Positions 1 through 12,658 of a stretch of DNA of 64,000 nt are shown here, in pieces. A model generated the notes under the pieces. It was not told the DNA's origin, made no database searches, and worked only from the letters and a program-made list of their open reading frames with translations. Position 1 is the stretch's first letter, and each line of letters opens with the position of its first letter. Source of the stretch: Taiwanofungus camphoratus (lineage: Eukaryota; Basidiomycota; Agaricomycetes; Polyporales; Taiwanofungaceae); NCBI GenBank assembly GCA_003999685.1, contig CP021220.1, positions 3,162,001-3,226,000 on the forward strand, read 5' to 3'. The position numbers and the translations under genes are program-made.

Positions 1-308
1 AAGAAACAGCCAAGGAGGAGATAAAAGTGAAACGAGGTCGAGGCCGACCACGGAAGAATGTCAAAGCTACCGAGAACCAGAAACCGTCCACCGAGCACAC
101 GAAAAGTAAGAATAAAGGGAAAGCTCCTTCCAAGCCTTTACCTGCGCATGAAGAGTTGCAGGTAAAACTGAACGATGTGCTGGTAAAAGAGAACGAAGAG
201 CGTACAGGTGAATGGGATCTGGAACTACCCATCGGCTCCAATATCTTGGAGGTTGGTGAGAAAGGCAGTGTCCCATGGAAAATTTATTTGCAAAAAGTGG
301 CTTCTTGA
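1..308 (+). CDS. C-terminal end of an AT-hook protein (partial)
   Basis: The reading frame is open from the left window edge to a stop at 306-308, so only the last roughly 100 residues are present and no start codon should be assigned here; the first candidate start in frame is a GTG at 27, not an ATG. The segment begins with KRGRGRPRKN, a textbook AT-hook core (R-G-R-P) that binds the minor groove of AT-rich DNA. A lysine-rich stretch follows, then a short acidic and hydrophobic end. This suggests a nuclear DNA-binding or chromatin protein. The rest of the gene lies outside the window, so the family cannot be named. Confidence 0.6.
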   Translation, partial: ETAKEEIKVKRGRGRPRKNVKATENQKPSTEHTKSKNKGKAPSKPLPAHEELQVKLNDVLVKENEERTGEWDLELPIGSNILEVGEKGSVPWKIYLQKVAS

Positions 309-475
309 TACCTTTGTCGGATCTTTGGTTTCTGGTTAATGATGTACTTTGATATCCTATGTATTGTGTAACTTGCAAACAGACAACATTGTAACGCTAG
401 TCCCAATTAATAAGTCAATCTCTTGTAGTCCGATGTTAGTAGAAGTATAAGGTAGTGCGAATATAGTGCCATATC

Positions 476-2582
476 TCAAGGAGAGCCAGGGGATGCGGTC
501 CTCCATGCCGCTACTTTCTGCGCTAAGGGCATCTCCTCGTCTGACTCGTCTTCACTTGGAGGCTCTGGTAGATATCGCTGATATCTGCCAGGTTCATGTG
601 TTCGACCTTCTATGAACCTTTGCAACATCTCTTCCCTGTCAATCGTCTTCACCTCATAACCTTCCGAGCCCCTCCGGACACGAACGCGGCCCATTGGGCC
701 AGGCTTTTCGTCTTCGTTTCTACCAGTCTCGTCAACTGCCGCAGACGTGGTAGACGAGGATGATGAAATTGAATATGTGTCGTCTGCCTGGGCCTCGTGA
801 TAGTCAGGGTGATATGGCGGCAGGGATGAGAACGGGCCTTGCGCTGCAATGGTGTGTTTCGCGCGATGACGTCTCGAGGCCGAGTGCATATGAGTGTTGG
901 AAGGTGCAAGGTTCGGGTTCAAAGAGTCATTTTCATACGTCCATGGGGTCGAAGGCAGAGTAAATACATGGTTGGGATCTGGTTCAGGCAGTGTGTACAC
1001 CTCGGTGGGATCCTGGGGAGGCCACGCTTCGGCGTTATGAACTGTATGACGGTAATAAGTTACAAACAGCCCACTGGTGAAGAATTACATAAACAAGTGA
1101 AGGTAGGACTAGCGGAGACACAAAGAAGCTCATGAGTGCCGACATGACGATAGTATGCACCAGAATTGCGCATCTATGGCGCCCGGATGCTCTGCAGCTA
1201 TGGCTCCGGTAACTCGTCCCCGCCATACAAAGGAATTCGCATATGCCCGTCCTGACTAGTTGCATGAAGTGCTATCCACTTACCGTCACCCTCAGCAAGT
1301 TGATATTTCAATCCAGTGCCCGGAGTAACGGTTGGCCAACACCACAGGAGACGATTCTCCCCCAGAACCGATGAGATATTTCGTCGGACGCCGAGATTCT
1401 GTGAAGTCACTCAGAGCTGTCCTGGAGTACACTTTTTTTTGTAAAACGCACGTAAGGAAATTTAATCTGTCAGGATCAATAAAGGATGCTCAATACGGCA
1501 CCATGCACTACGCAGAGGGAGTAATACCTCATGAATTTTGCCATGCCGAACCAGTGTCGCGACCTTATCTTTCTCCCATCCTTCTATGGTAGTAGTATTG
1601 CCCATGAGGCGGTAGAAATGGTATAAGCTGATTTTATCCAGCAACAATGGGTTACTAAGATGAATGCATGTTGAAGTGATTACAACTAACCTGAATCCGC
1701 CGACTGCGAGGAGGACTGGTATACAAGTCGCATAATTGAGAATCACAAAAATAAGCTCAAGTCCGTCCATATTGTCCTTGAGGTAGACTACCTCAGCGCG
1801 TGCAGATGTCCATGAGGGGAGATTACGCGGGACGTACCCAATAGCGGGTGGCACTGTATACCCGTCGCGTAATCATTGAGACATGGTAGGAACATGCGAC
1901 ATCCACATAAAAGAGGAATCGAATGAAGTGACCATAGTTGAAATGACCAACACAGTTATTCACCCATGGACAATGGTGATCTGTCGTCTTATACATGGAC
2001 AACGAGGTGATGCTGTTATTAGACGGCTCACTCACCCATGCGCAAGACACAACTACGGCAAATGAGAAATCATTCTGGCCATTTGTCTGCGAGTATATCG
2101 TAGGAACAACCCACCGCTTGCATTGTCGGCAATGATGAGCCCGAGGAGGTTTGTACGCTTCACATGTTCGACAGTACCTCGGGCCTCGCGTCATCTTCTT
2201 CACTTCATATCCGTCACCACTTTGCAGGTCTGGTTGCTTTTCAAGACGGCACTTGCCTTAGATACGGCAGCGCTGAGAGGGATAAAATCATGACTACGGA
2301 CCCAATGACTAGGCACTCTGCCAGGATCGGTGACGATACAAAGATAGTAATTCCACAGCAGCATTCCTACCAGTGCACTAATTGGTCCGTCAAATATTAA
2401 CAACAGAATGACTCGATGGTTCACGTCTAGACGTACTTGAACGGCACCAAAAGAGAGAGAAGTTCAACAGATAGCTCCCGACCATACCATGGCCATATGA
2501 CAAAAATCTGTGACGAGTATGCAATGAAGAAAATAAGGCACAGCGTAAAGCCAACAAAGAGCCGACCAGTCAGACGACCCAT
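476..2582 (-). CDS. PFA4: DHHC palmitoyltransferase, PFA4 type
   Basis: Protein S-acyltransferase of the endoplasmic reticulum; yeast Pfa4 palmitoylates chitin synthase 3. Exons: 2582-2437, 2377-2302, 2236-2115, 2052-2036, 1980-1838, 1776-1691, 1627-1528, 1466-1452, 1398-1284, 1041-476. They sum to 1386 nt, giving 461 residues in one frame. Order: two N-terminal membrane helices ending in the VPFNALVG segment, the TDPGRVP motif, the cysteine-rich block ([16 protein letters not shown]), then [15 protein letters not shown] with the catalytic DHHC cysteine, two more helices, the [11 protein letters not shown] motif, and a low-complexity acidic tail. Exons of 17 and 15 nt make it easy to mispredict. 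The 242-nt intron before the last exon is unusually long and could hide another short exon. The start is the ATG at 2582, just ahead of the first helix. Confidence 0.93.
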
Positions 2583-2835
2583 GTAAATCAAAGCAGTCCA
2601 ATAAGGATGGGAAGTTTGCAAAATATATGTAGACGAAGTACTCGCAACACAAGTTGTCGACGGAAAAGGTCACGGTTGCGGATTTGCCACGACCGCGTAT
2701 GGGCGCGCGACATATTTTATATTTACATTTACTTATGTGCTTGGCGTAAGTTGCTCACTACAACCAGGATTGTCCATCTGCACACACCAACGTGTACTGT
2801 GGCGGACTCGGCATAGAGGGGCATTTTATCTACAA

Positions 2836-4021
2836 ATGCTAGCCCGGTCGTCATCGTCGACACTCAGCTGTTCTCGAGGGCATTTTGCACGCTGTCAGAC
2901 TCAGCTGTTCATACTGCCGTCGTCTCGGTCTGAATCCTCGCTCGCTGCGGCCTCAAAGATCCTCAGCAGCAGCGAACAAGACGCTTCATTACCCGTAAAG
3001 CGCTCTGTCCCAAAGGCGAGTAGCTTTGGTGACATATTAATCCGTAAGGACATCCACACCGCATTGTGTTAGGGTCATACTCATTAGACCTCCTTTCCGT
3101 ACAGCTACTGCCCGGAACGCTGCGAGACAGTCTGTCAGATCATCTTCCAATAATGAATTCAAGCCAGATGTAAGCTGGCTGGGAGATGACGAATTCGATG
3201 GTGCAACTCCTTTTGCACGTCGTCTGGCTCGTCGCAACCAGGCTATAACTAAAGAAGGCTCTAGCGCTCAGTCTGTCAGTGAAGATGCTCTTCCACCCCC
3301 GCGCAGTGCGAATGCACATTCTCCACTACCCCTCACACCTCGACATGGCCTAACGACACAACAGAGGCAGCACGAGAGAGGCCGACAGGCAGAAGGAAGG
3401 TTGCCTGATAGGCAAGCAGCGGCTAATAGGCAAACGGTGGCTGAGAGGAGAAAAGATGATGAGAGAAGGCAGGCTAATGAGGGGCGAAGGTCTGGCGAGG
3501 TTGAACGTGGGCAAAGACAACGTTCAGATCGTAACCGCCCTCGCGAACGGAAGCATGACATCAAGGGTCGCGGTGTCCAGACACAGAAAGTAACAGGCGA
3601 GCAGGAAAAAGATGAAACCGCCATTACGGCCGAGCCTCTGCTACAATCTGCAGTTCCCGAAATGCACATCCAGACGACCGACCTCGACAAGCTATTTGGA
3701 CCGGCTGAGGCTACACGAGCTTCGATGCGTACGGTCAATATTAAAGGTTCGTCCCAGCCGGCATTGGCTGTCGCCCGCCGCGTCCAATACACACTGGAGA
3801 ACACCGGCGGCGACTATACTCGCTATCTCTCTCCCACCTTAGGGACCGTCTTCCCCGAGAAGCTTGGTCCCCTTGGGTCCGCCCAACTGGCATTGGCACG
3901 AAGGAGGGATGCTGGTCTGAAAATGAGACACAATGGGCTAGGGCTGATTCAGAGCTTGGTGGTCCAAAAGGTTGCCGATACATCCAGCCAACACAACTCT
4001 GGACTTGGAGCGCCTGCATAG
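2836..4021 (+). CDS. Hypothetical protein with a likely mitochondrial presequence
   Basis: Two exons, 2836-3043 and 3105-4021, are joined across a 61-nt intron (GTAAGG to TACAG, phase 1) and encode 374 residues. The N-terminus (MLARSSSSTLSCSRG and on) is rich in Arg and Ser without acidic residues, as in mitochondrial targeting sequences. The middle is a highly charged, Arg/Gln-rich, probably disordered stretch. The C-terminal 90 residues are ordered-looking and include RRVQYTLENTGGDYTRYLSP. The basic composition would suit a mitochondrial ribosomal or RNA-associated protein, but I do not recognise the family. It is divergent from PFA4, with about 250 bp between the two starts, and converges with the next gene. 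Confidence 0.6.
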
Positions 4022-4153
4022 AACACATATACTTAAGTAATACAAAAGTGTTTAGAGACCGTATTACACACAAAGTCTTGTACGGATGAGTTACTGGGTA
4101 TGAGACAATTAAACGAAAATAAACGTAGCGACCGCCAGCAGTAAATAGTTTCA

Positions 4154-6151
4154 CTACTCGATGTACGCAGTCCAAGCAGGCATTGTCTGACTTTCTGCCA
4201 ACTGGTCTGCATCTGCAGATAGCAGTGATTCGTGCAAGATATCTGCAAGTCCACTCCGGTCAGGAGACATTGAACCGTTAGTGTCGAAGTGCCCATCCTG
4301 AGAATTCTCGGGCATGGGATCTCCCTCACTACTCCCCCTCCAATCATCCGGTTCCTTCGGACTTGGAACCATGTACACCCACTCGGGTATCTCGAAGTCC
4401 CTCACTTCCTCTATCTCCGGAGGAACCCTCGTCCCAAAGGCGGTGACGTGCCGCTGAGTCTTCCTTGCCGTTGGTGTAGCAGCATTGCGCAGCGCCGAAA
4501 CCATGAGCATGCAGGTCGTTCGTTCCGGTCTTCCAGCGGCTCCTGCGTAGGAAACGTACGGTCTTAAAGTAGATGGCGAAATGTTGAACGGCCGCTTCCC
4601 CATCACCGCAGAGATAGACTCTCCTCCTTCCGCGTCATGAGCCGACCTGTTTGCACGAATTTTTTTGCGAGGTCGTTTTAATGAGACCCCTTCTTCTAGA
4701 TCAATAGCCTTTCGCTTGCTCTTGGAGAGGAATTTACCGTCAGAGGAACGTACTGGCACCTGACCTGAGGATGCAGACGAGAAAGATGATGCCGTCGTTT
4801 TGATAGGTGTGCGCGTGTCGCTTTTCGGCAAGAGCGTAGTTTTCGCCATGAAAGGAGAGAGCATATCCTGCACCTGAGATGGTACTCGTGGTGGAAATTT
4901 AATCCTCAGCTTGAGCCCCTTCGAACGTTGGCGTTCCCTTTCTTCAAAATCGACTTCGGACTCTCCGTCGTCGTCTTGGTATGGTCTAGGTTTCCCCTCC
5001 TTCTGTTCCACCTCAGATTCGATCAGTTCATCCACTTCATCCTCCTCTTCGTCTTCTTCCTCATCTCCAGATGATCCGTGTCTAACGATGGGTGAAGTTG
5101 ATGTAGTGACACTGTCAAGTCGGCTGGACTTCTTCTCCATAAATCTCCTATCAGGGGGGAGAAGTGTTCGATATCGCTCCTCCAATGTCGATGCGACATC
5201 AAGCATCTCCTTCCTTCGTCTCTCGCCTTCGTTGTAAGCGGCGGCTCCATGGATGTGTGAGCCGGGTGATTCGCCAAAGCTGGTATCAACATCCAGCGTG
5301 CTGGTCGTTGTGCTGACAGGGTCGAAGAACTCAGACGCTGGCAGCGCCAAGAATGCAGACGCATCGATCCCCCGTAGCTGTTCGATGCGTTCCTTGAGTT
5401 TATACTGTTCATGTTTTAATTTCTCTTTCTCACGAAGTCGCTGCCGCTTCTCGAAAGTCTCATACTTTCGGTGACGTTTTTCGTAGGTAGCGTCTGAAGT
5501 ATCAACCGACTCCTATGGAGATACACCGCAATAAGAAAATAACATGATATATTGAGTGGCAGATGAGTAAGCACTGGATGACTTGTGTAGAGGAATAATG
5601 TAGACGAACGTCTTCTGCGCCTCTGGGCCGGAAACGACCTCCGACATTGGCATCTTCAGGTATTTGAGTAAATTCGGGAGTTTGAATGATCTGTTGTTCT
5701 CTGTAAGCCTTCTGAACTTCTGGCTGTTCAAAGTATCGCCCGAATGCTTGAGTATTTAGTTCAACTTCGAATGTCCCTGAGTCCGACGAAGAGGGAACTA
5801 AAGACGAGTTCGTCGTGAGTAGGAAGCTGGTTCCGGCAGGGACGAGAGGTTCGCTCTCGCCTGCAAACTGTGAGTACAATGAAAGGTCTACTCCAAACTC
5901 GGTAACGTACGTTTCCTCTTTAATGTTTCTAATATCATCACGTCAATGTCGCAGCTTCCAATGCCTGGACCACCTCTCCGAGAACGCGAAGGCAATACGC
6001 GCTTTTGGCGTGTCTGGACCCCCACTTTGTTTGGGACGCCTCTGGCAGCCCGAGGAGACAACATGACAGCGCCTGAAACATTCAATTCTGTTGTCGTGTC
6101 CTCAGAAGGTACGCGGTCGGTATCAACATGTTCGATATTTGACAGTGCCAT
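4154..6151 (-). CDS. Charged nuclear protein, possibly a SAS4/chromatin-type factor
   Basis: Exons 6151-5911, 5860-5610 and 5512-4154 sum to 1851 nt (616 residues). The N-terminus holds a conserved-looking block (VLPSRSRRGGPGIGSCDIDV) that leads into VPAGTSFLLTTNSS. Next comes a strongly charged helix (YEKRHRKYETFEKRQRLREK) followed by a KLKHEQYKLKERIEQLRGID segment, and then YNEGERRRKEMLDVASTLEE before a long acidic and basic low-complexity tail. From memory this arrangement resembles fungal proteins annotated as SAS4-domain (chromatin silencing complex) subunits, but that is a recollection, not a search. Nuclear localisation is inferred from basic clusters such as KRPRKKIR. The first internal intron uses GTACGT; the second uses the unusual donor GTTCGT. 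Confidence 0.72.
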
Positions 6152-6630
6152 GAGGGTCACAAACAGAGGAAATTCGACAAATTTACGCCACAGGACGTGA
6201 AGGGGACAAAGGGTAAGCAAGCCACTACAGTAGACAATGCACCGCTTCGCAACATTGAACTAGCCATGGGCTTTAGGCGTTCTATGCCAATTTTGGGATA
6301 TCGGAGGCCTTCGCCTTCTTCCACTCAACGCCTGCGAGTCTGTCCTTCCTGGTTATTATCACCGACTGTGAAGATCAGCAGTGGGATCAGATTCATATCA
6401 ATACCACGCCAAAAAACATAACAAAAGATGTCGATGAGAGTGTATGCTCTCCTTATCGATAACAAGCTTGCGACTATCCATACCGAGAGTAATGTATGCT
6501 CATATTTTCCATTGATGAGGAGCACTCGCATAATAAATACCCTATCGACGTTACTCATATTTCCAGTGTTCGAATTTCGTCTATACCGCGCAATGCATGA
6601 TACATGACAAGCTTCCAAAACACACTATTT

Positions 6631-8716
6631 TCACTTATCCACACCGAGAGTCTTCATGAAAGCCTCATATGAAGCTTCGTTCTCGAGCCTTGAGTGCATG
6701 CAGGGTCGGATGTATCCTTTATAAGCGGACTTAAAGTAGTTCCGGAGTCCGAAAACCCATCCTTCCACGAGAGTCTTGTAATCCTTATGAGCGTGCCTGG
6801 TGATGGTCTCATAGTCGGAGTGGAATAGGAGGAATCGACGCTTGAGACAGCCAATCAACACCAAATCCTGCCGTTGCGTGCACCAGGACGATATTTCCCC
6901 AATTGTCTTGCGTTCGGGGTTAAACGATACACAGAACGACACCAGCACATAGAAAAAGGATTCGAGGTCGTGGAAATATGTGTGGGTCGGCGCGGCCCCT
7001 GGTTGTAGAAGATCGATGGCCATGTAAACGCTTGTACCGAAGCGAGCCCCGTCATTCCGCCCTGTATGGGTAATTGCTAGATCCCAATCGCAGAGAACAC
7101 CGATGGCACGATTATGTTCTCTGTAAAACATGATGTTATACATGCTAATGTCGCGATGGAGTATATTCGCTACTTCCCATATACAGTGGTGGGCTGTGAG
7201 TGAAACGCTAGTCAACATATTCTCAAGTCGCAAAAAACGAGACCACACCTCGAACTACATCCGTAAAAATAACCTGGAACTCATGCGGGCTGACAACAAA
7301 GTTTAATGGAAGATACGCCTTGAGAACAAGTGTCCGGCAAACGCGTTCTTCTAAGCCTTTCGAACAGAGGCCCCCTAGAACATCCATTGACGCTCTAGGT
7401 AGCTTCATCTCTCCCATAGTACTCGTCAGTGAGTATTTGAGATCAACGACATGCTTTAGATAGTCAGGCTTTTTATGTCTGAGAGCATTACGAACGATCT
7501 TGATTTTCCCGTCTTCAGGTTGCCATGCCTTTACCAGCCACGAAGTCTTTACTACGAGCTTTTCGTTACCAAGATTCACTTTCGTTTCGCCAGCGGCAAC
7601 GACGGGAAATACCATCGTGCCCCGACTCACTGCGGCGTCACTGTTGAAAATTACTCCTTGTGGACCCGTCACAATATGGAATTCCAACTTCCCGGTCTTT
7701 TTGTTATCCACGTCGGTAGCGTGTGGCAAAATGATCGTGCCCCCACAATATCTGTCGAACTCCGGCACCGGTGGCCGCAGGAAAGGGAACATCCCAAACG
7801 AAGCAATATCGGCCTTCTGTATGGCAGCAACAATCAGCAGCAGTAAATGCGGATGCGTAGTAAAGTCAAATATGGCCGACTCGACGAATCCCATGCGGTC
7901 AGCATACCACAAGCTGACGTTAGTTTCATTGATAAAGAATCCAGTTGCATAAGAACGTGCTGAACGGGAAATGAGCGCGTCCAGACAAGCAATCGTTTGT
8001 AGGTCACGGTCGGACAAAGCATCCACACTTTCTGAGTGTAACTTCACCTTCTGCCGAGGGCTCTGGCGCGATGACTGTTGATCAGTGTCCTTACGCTCTG
8101 AGCGCCTGGATTTGCTAGGGACTTCCTCGTTATTGCTCGAATCGTCCCGGGGACGTTTTCTCAAGTTCCAAGGAACCTTCTGTCGGACATATCCAATGAG
8201 CACGTGTACATCGTACAATTGTAGCTTGCACTGGATCGAGGCACAACGCACTTTTCCTAAGGCCTCCAGAGAGATGCATATATCTTTGCGACGGCGTTTG
8301 GGTTGCGCCTCTTTTTTGACCAATCCGCAAAGGCATGACCATTGGATCCTATTTCGCCGCTTGTTAAGAGTCCCGTAGACAAAGTCTGGCTTGAGGGCTC
8401 CAAAATGGTTGTCGAATTGACAGTTATTGACGTCGATGAACTCCGCAGGTACTGATTGCTCTTCAAAGGACAACTGCCTGACTAGACTGTCAAATATAAC
8501 CTTTAGCCATGAACAGCAGCTCCCTTCCTGATTACCACTGGCCATATAGTTCGCGTAATGAGTGTTGGAAATCGAGTATCCTTCATCGCGCCTAGGAATG
8601 TTGTCCGAAGTAAAATTCCACACGTGACGGACGAAGTCGGTCACTGGATAACTGCGTACGATTGGGATTGCACGTTCATCCTTTCTCTTCAAGGAAGCAA
8701 CGATGTCCTGATTCAT
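6631..8716 (-). CDS. FunK1-family fungal-type protein kinase
   Basis: Two exons, 8716-7249 and 7193-6631, with a 55-nt intron (phase 1), encode 676 residues, full length for this family. FunK1 kinases are expanded in Agaricomycetes and are of largely unknown function. The N-terminal 400 residues hold the family-specific region with a basic disordered insert near residues 190-230 (RKRPRDDSSNNEE). The kinase C-lobe sits after the intron: HRDISMYNIMFY is the catalytic loop (HRD and Asn) and VLCDWDLA is the metal-binding motif, with DWD in place of DFG. A C-terminal helical tail follows (MKTLGVDK end). The start ATG at 8716 lies well inside a gene-free upstream region. No neighbour suggests a pathway. 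Confidence 0.92.
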
Positions 8717-9484
8717 GTTGATGCTTTTTGTTGTGTTGTGAATGAGTAGTGGTGTGAATGTTGTATTGCGAACTGGTTTTGTCGAGGATTTGAGTGGCAG
8801 CCTTCCCCCAAGGAAATGGACTCTCGCCGTTTTATACGATTGCAGCGAGCGTTTGTAGTAGGCAGAACAAGGGGGATTGTTTGTAGGCGGAGCTCACAAT
8901 TCTCAAAGTACTTTTATATGCCTCGTGGCTTTGTGGCCGCATAGTGACAATAGACCACTCACCCCTAGACAAAAGCACGCCCACGTGACTTGAATCAAAG
9001 TAAGGTATCACCATTTGACGGCGATCTTTAAAATCCTTTGTAGAACTCTAAAATGCCAGAAAGACTACGACAACGTCTCTGTGTTCAATATATTCAACAA
9101 TTCATGGGATTTAATGATCGGGAGCAAGTTCCCTGAGCGGGGAAACGTACCTCAGTGATCGCGTTGAACAAGTACACAAGCCAAGCTGTCTGGACCTGAT
9201 CGAGAAATCCCAAAATATTAGAAATCACGAAAGATCAATTACGTTGACGAAAGCGAAATCAATGCCGACACTGTTCCCAAGATAGCCAGGCCTTGGATCT
9301 GGGGGTTAGGGATGTGCGAATCATCCTCGATGCTATGATATCCTGCGCCGACAGATGTAACCGATGAGATTGAGAGTAACGTTTCTCGGCACAAGGTGAT
9401 TTAAACGGAACACTGTTGCCAGAGCAGGTAATGCATACGCTGAATTGCTAAGTCAAACAGAAGTATACATGCCGTATGGCATCT
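8717..9484. other. Intergenic, no gene seen
   Basis: About 770 bp between the start of FunK1 and the stop of NAF1. It contains no splice-compatible coding run, tRNA or clear repeat that I can support. The part nearest 8717 should hold the FunK1 promoter and the part nearest 9485 the 3' UTR of NAF1. Confidence 0.5.
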
Positions 9485-11470
9485 TTATGACTCAGGAACA
9501 TCTCCATGTTGTGAGCCATCCTCGGCCTTTACTGGCAACGTCCCATCACTTGGTCTCCATCCCTCATTCCGGTTTGCCGAGGCGCCAACGCCGTAGTTTT
9601 CATAAACATATGGAGTATATTGGTTGCCTTGCGAGAAACCAAAGTTGATTCCAAAGGCAGAGGCGAACCGCGGGTTGATATGCGGTTGCACATATTGGTT
9701 TTGCATATCATAAGGGAAATTGTACGACTGTTGTACCGGGTGTTGAGAGTATGACCACTCGGTCGCATTGTCCTGATGATGTACTGGGGGTGGAGAGGCA
9801 TGATGCATTTCTGGTCCTACGACGGTCCCATCAGAGTATTGTCCGGTAGCTCTTGCGATGGCGAGAGATGTCGGGGACAGCGAACGTCCCGTATGCGGAT
9901 CGTATTCATCTGAATATGTACCATTTGGCTGAGCCCTATCATCACCAGCCCAGGACCTCCGACCATCACCGCGCGCCCTTCCTCTGCCGCGCTCATTTCG
10001 TCGTCGATCACGGCCACGACCCCGGGCCCGGCCGCGATCTACCCGTTTTCCTGTTGCTCCTCTTGCTGGTCCTTTGTCATTTCTGCGAGCTTGCCCCCGG
10101 TCATTTTCGTCATACGCACTGCCGTTATCGGATAAGTGATCACCACGCATCTCTGTTCTGTCGATGGGTGGTCTGAGTGGGAACGACGTAGCAGTATTTG
10201 GTTGTTGAGGGTCCATGCCATAACTATCTGAGTACGGATCGTCATATGGAATGGGTGCTGGACGTGAAGGCCCAGCGCCAAAGTCCATATCATTGTATGA
10301 AGACTGCTCGTCATAGGGGTTTGGACCATATAAATCATCGATCATATCCTGATCTCGCATCTGAGACGGAGTTGGGGTCGCGTGCCTAGATGAAGAGACT
10401 GACTGCGACCGGTACCGTTCGCGTCTGTGAGGAGTCGTATAACTATCGGGCACATTTCTACTGGACCAAGTTCCGGACACACCTTTGAGTAAGCACCCTT
10501 TTATGAGCAGCTTCTTCTTCGTCATCAGAGAACTCCAGCTCATCCTCGGCCGGTTCTTCGTCATGCACATTGCTGGCATCGCTACCTTTCAAATGGCGTA
10601 GCTGTCTCACAAAGACGAAGTTGCTACGCTCTGGAACATGAAATACCGGCCGTAACACTCGTACTTTCTCCAGGTCAAGAGGATACTGTTTGTCAAATTT
10701 TACTTGGTAAAATGGTTGACTAGTTGGACCAAAAGTTTCATAGATCTGAAAACAATGCCATCAGATGATCAAGAGTCATAGGGGAGTGGGGCAGGACGCA
10801 CATAACCAAGCACTTTTCTATCTTCGAAAACGAGAAGAGTGTCGGAATCAAGCGCCCTCTCAGACGCTCTGTTGCTGATCTCTGATGCGGAACCCTTGAC
10901 GATTACCACTTTGTCAACTATGCTCATTACCTCTCCCACCTTCTCGAGCACCTCATCTGGGCCAACTTCTTCTACCTCGGGGACAACTATAGCAGCTTCG
11001 GAGATCTCGTTCTTTGATCTGGCCTCCGAAATCAAAGCCTGCTCCGCCTCTTCGTCGTAGTCCATATCTACTTCAGGCTTCACATGCTGGGCAAACTTGC
11101 CGCGACCAACTACATCCGAGTCTGAATCTGAGTCTGTATCAGACGAAGAATCTGATTCTGTGGCAAAATCGGAGGATATGGGACTGCGAATAAAAACATT
11201 ACATGAATCAGATCTTCAATGAAGTAGTCAAGTTTCGCACTTATTTGGAGACACTGAAATGTCCTCTTCCTCGAGACCAGTTAATATATCTGCCTCTACT
11301 TCTCGTTCGCTGTCCGAGCTTGCAATAGAATCATCATCATGGTCTGCATCCGGAATAGCAGGGGTTGTGCTGAGTGGCGGTATTGGCTCTTCTCCAATCA
11401 AATTGTGAATAAGCTGTAGATCCTGGAGGACTATCGAAGGGATTTTGAAAGGATATCCAGAAGTCATCAT
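9485..11470 (-). CDS. NAF1: H/ACA snoRNP assembly factor Naf1
   Basis: Naf1 is a nuclear chaperone that loads H/ACA snoRNPs and is exchanged for Gar1 on maturation. Exons 11470-11241, 11183-10802, 10745-10483 and 10424-9485 give 1815 nt (604 residues). The start is the ATG at 11470 (a second ATG follows at 11467). Acidic Ser/Asp-rich stretches precede the Gar1/Naf1 beta-barrel core: VDKVVIVKGSA, then LDSDTLLVFEDRKVLGY, continuing across the intron into YETFGPTSQPFYQVKF. The C-terminal third is disordered, with Arg/Gly-rich (GRARGRGRDRRR) and Tyr/Gln/Pro-rich parts typical of Naf1. The third intron (10425-10482) was placed by phase. It shares a 168-bp promoter region with the divergent EF-Ts gene. 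Confidence 0.93.
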
Positions 11471-11638
11471 GGATACCAATACGGAATAAGTTACAGACCG
11501 TAAAGGAGGCAGCGCAAGAGCTGAGCTAAGAAGATTAGCAGAGCGGCGCTAAGCCCTGGGAGCAAATTCTGAGAACCCAAAGAGGAAGCGGTCACGATCT
11601 TGGACGCGCCTGAAAAGTTTCGCAGGCGCGTCGCCACC

Positions 11639-12658
11639 ATGTTCACTGCAAGAAGAACAGCTCTGCTGTCACCACGGCTCTATTCTACTGCACCTCTCAA
11701 AAAGAGCCTCAAGGAGCTCGTAGCAGAGCTCAGAAATAAGACAGATGTCTCCCCTACTCAGGCCGGTCAAGCACTCAAAGCTTCGAGTATGGACGTTCCA
11801 GCAGCGTTACTCTGGCTGGAGAAGAACCGCGCGGAGTCAGCGGTGAAGAAGGTCGCAAAGGTGGAAGGCAGGACAACAAACGAAGGGCTGGTTGGAACTG
11901 CCGTGCTTTCAGGTGGTTCATCGAGTAGTATATCCGGTGTGCGGGCCGCGATGGTAGAACTTAACTGCGAGACGGACTTCGTGGCACGGAATGAGCTCTT
12001 TGGAAAACTGCTCGAAGACATTGCCCACACGGCGGCATTCATCTCGGAACCCGTTGACTCGGAAACCATCATGCAGTCATTTTCCTTGGACGTACTTCAG
12101 AATGCGCCTTTACTTTCCCATTCCAGCCCTGAGCAGGGCGGAAAGACATCAGTGTTGAATGCGATGCGCGACCTCACCGGTAGAGTTGGCGAGAAGATCT
12201 CATTGCGTCGTGTTATGACGGTTGTGCGCGACCAATTCCCGCCATCTCAGCGCGACCTTGCTCTGCGAGTCACCTCACGCGTGCACCAGTCTGTCCACAG
12301 CCCTAAACAAGGCCGGATAGGATGCCTTGCCCTCCTGGCGCTCAGATCGCCTCGGTTGTCCGAGTTGCTCGCTTCCAGAGTGTTCCAAGACGATTTCGAC
12401 AAGCTGTGTCAGGCGTTGGGTCGTCAGATCATTGGCTTCCCCACTACGATGGTCCGAGCAGCTGACGGAACACAAGATGAAAGCGCTTTGTACGAACAAC
12501 CGTTCTCGATGTACATTGGCCAAGGCAATGAGCAGCCAGTCCAGAAATTCCTGCAGAGCTGGGCACTCGAGCGGGGTTTGATGACTGAAGGAGCTGACTA
12601 CGCTGGAGGCGTGGAAGTGCTAGAATTCGCGAAATGGACTGTCGGTGAGAGCTTGTAG
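11639..12658 (+). CDS. TSF1: Mitochondrial elongation factor Ts
   Basis: EF-Ts recharges mitochondrial EF-Tu with GTP. One uninterrupted exon encodes 339 residues. The start is the ATG at 11639, preceded by GCCACC, a near-ideal context; the frame is open 13 codons further upstream but without a better start. A basic, Ser-rich presequence (MFTARRTALLSPRLYS) is followed by the N-terminal UBA-like domain (LKELVAELRNKTDVS to DVPAALLWLEKNRA) and the EF-Ts signature MVELNCETDFVARNE at about residues 104-118. The dimerisation region has several insertions, as usual in fungal mitochondrial EF-Ts. It is one of the few intronless genes in the window. Confidence 0.95.
   Translation: MFTARRTALLSPRLYSTAPLKKSLKELVAELRNKTDVSPTQAGQALKASSMDVPAALLWLEKNRAESAVKKVAKVEGRTTNEGLVGTAVLSGGSSSSISGVRAAMVELNCETDFVARNELFGKLLEDIAHTAAFISEPVDSETIMQSFSLDVLQNAPLLSHSSPEQGGKTSVLNAMRDLTGRVGEKISLRRVMTVVRDQFPPSQRDLALRVTSRVHQSVHSPKQGRIGCLALLALRSPRLSELLASRVFQDDFDKLCQALGRQIIGFPTTMVRAADGTQDESALYEQPFSMYIGQGNEQPVQKFLQSWALERGLMTEGADYAGGVEVLEFAKWTVGESL

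Noticed and set aside
9485-10424. Separate Arg/Gly-rich protein gene
   Set aside because: The frame joins in phase to the Naf1 core across a 58-nt intron and is its normal disordered C-terminus.
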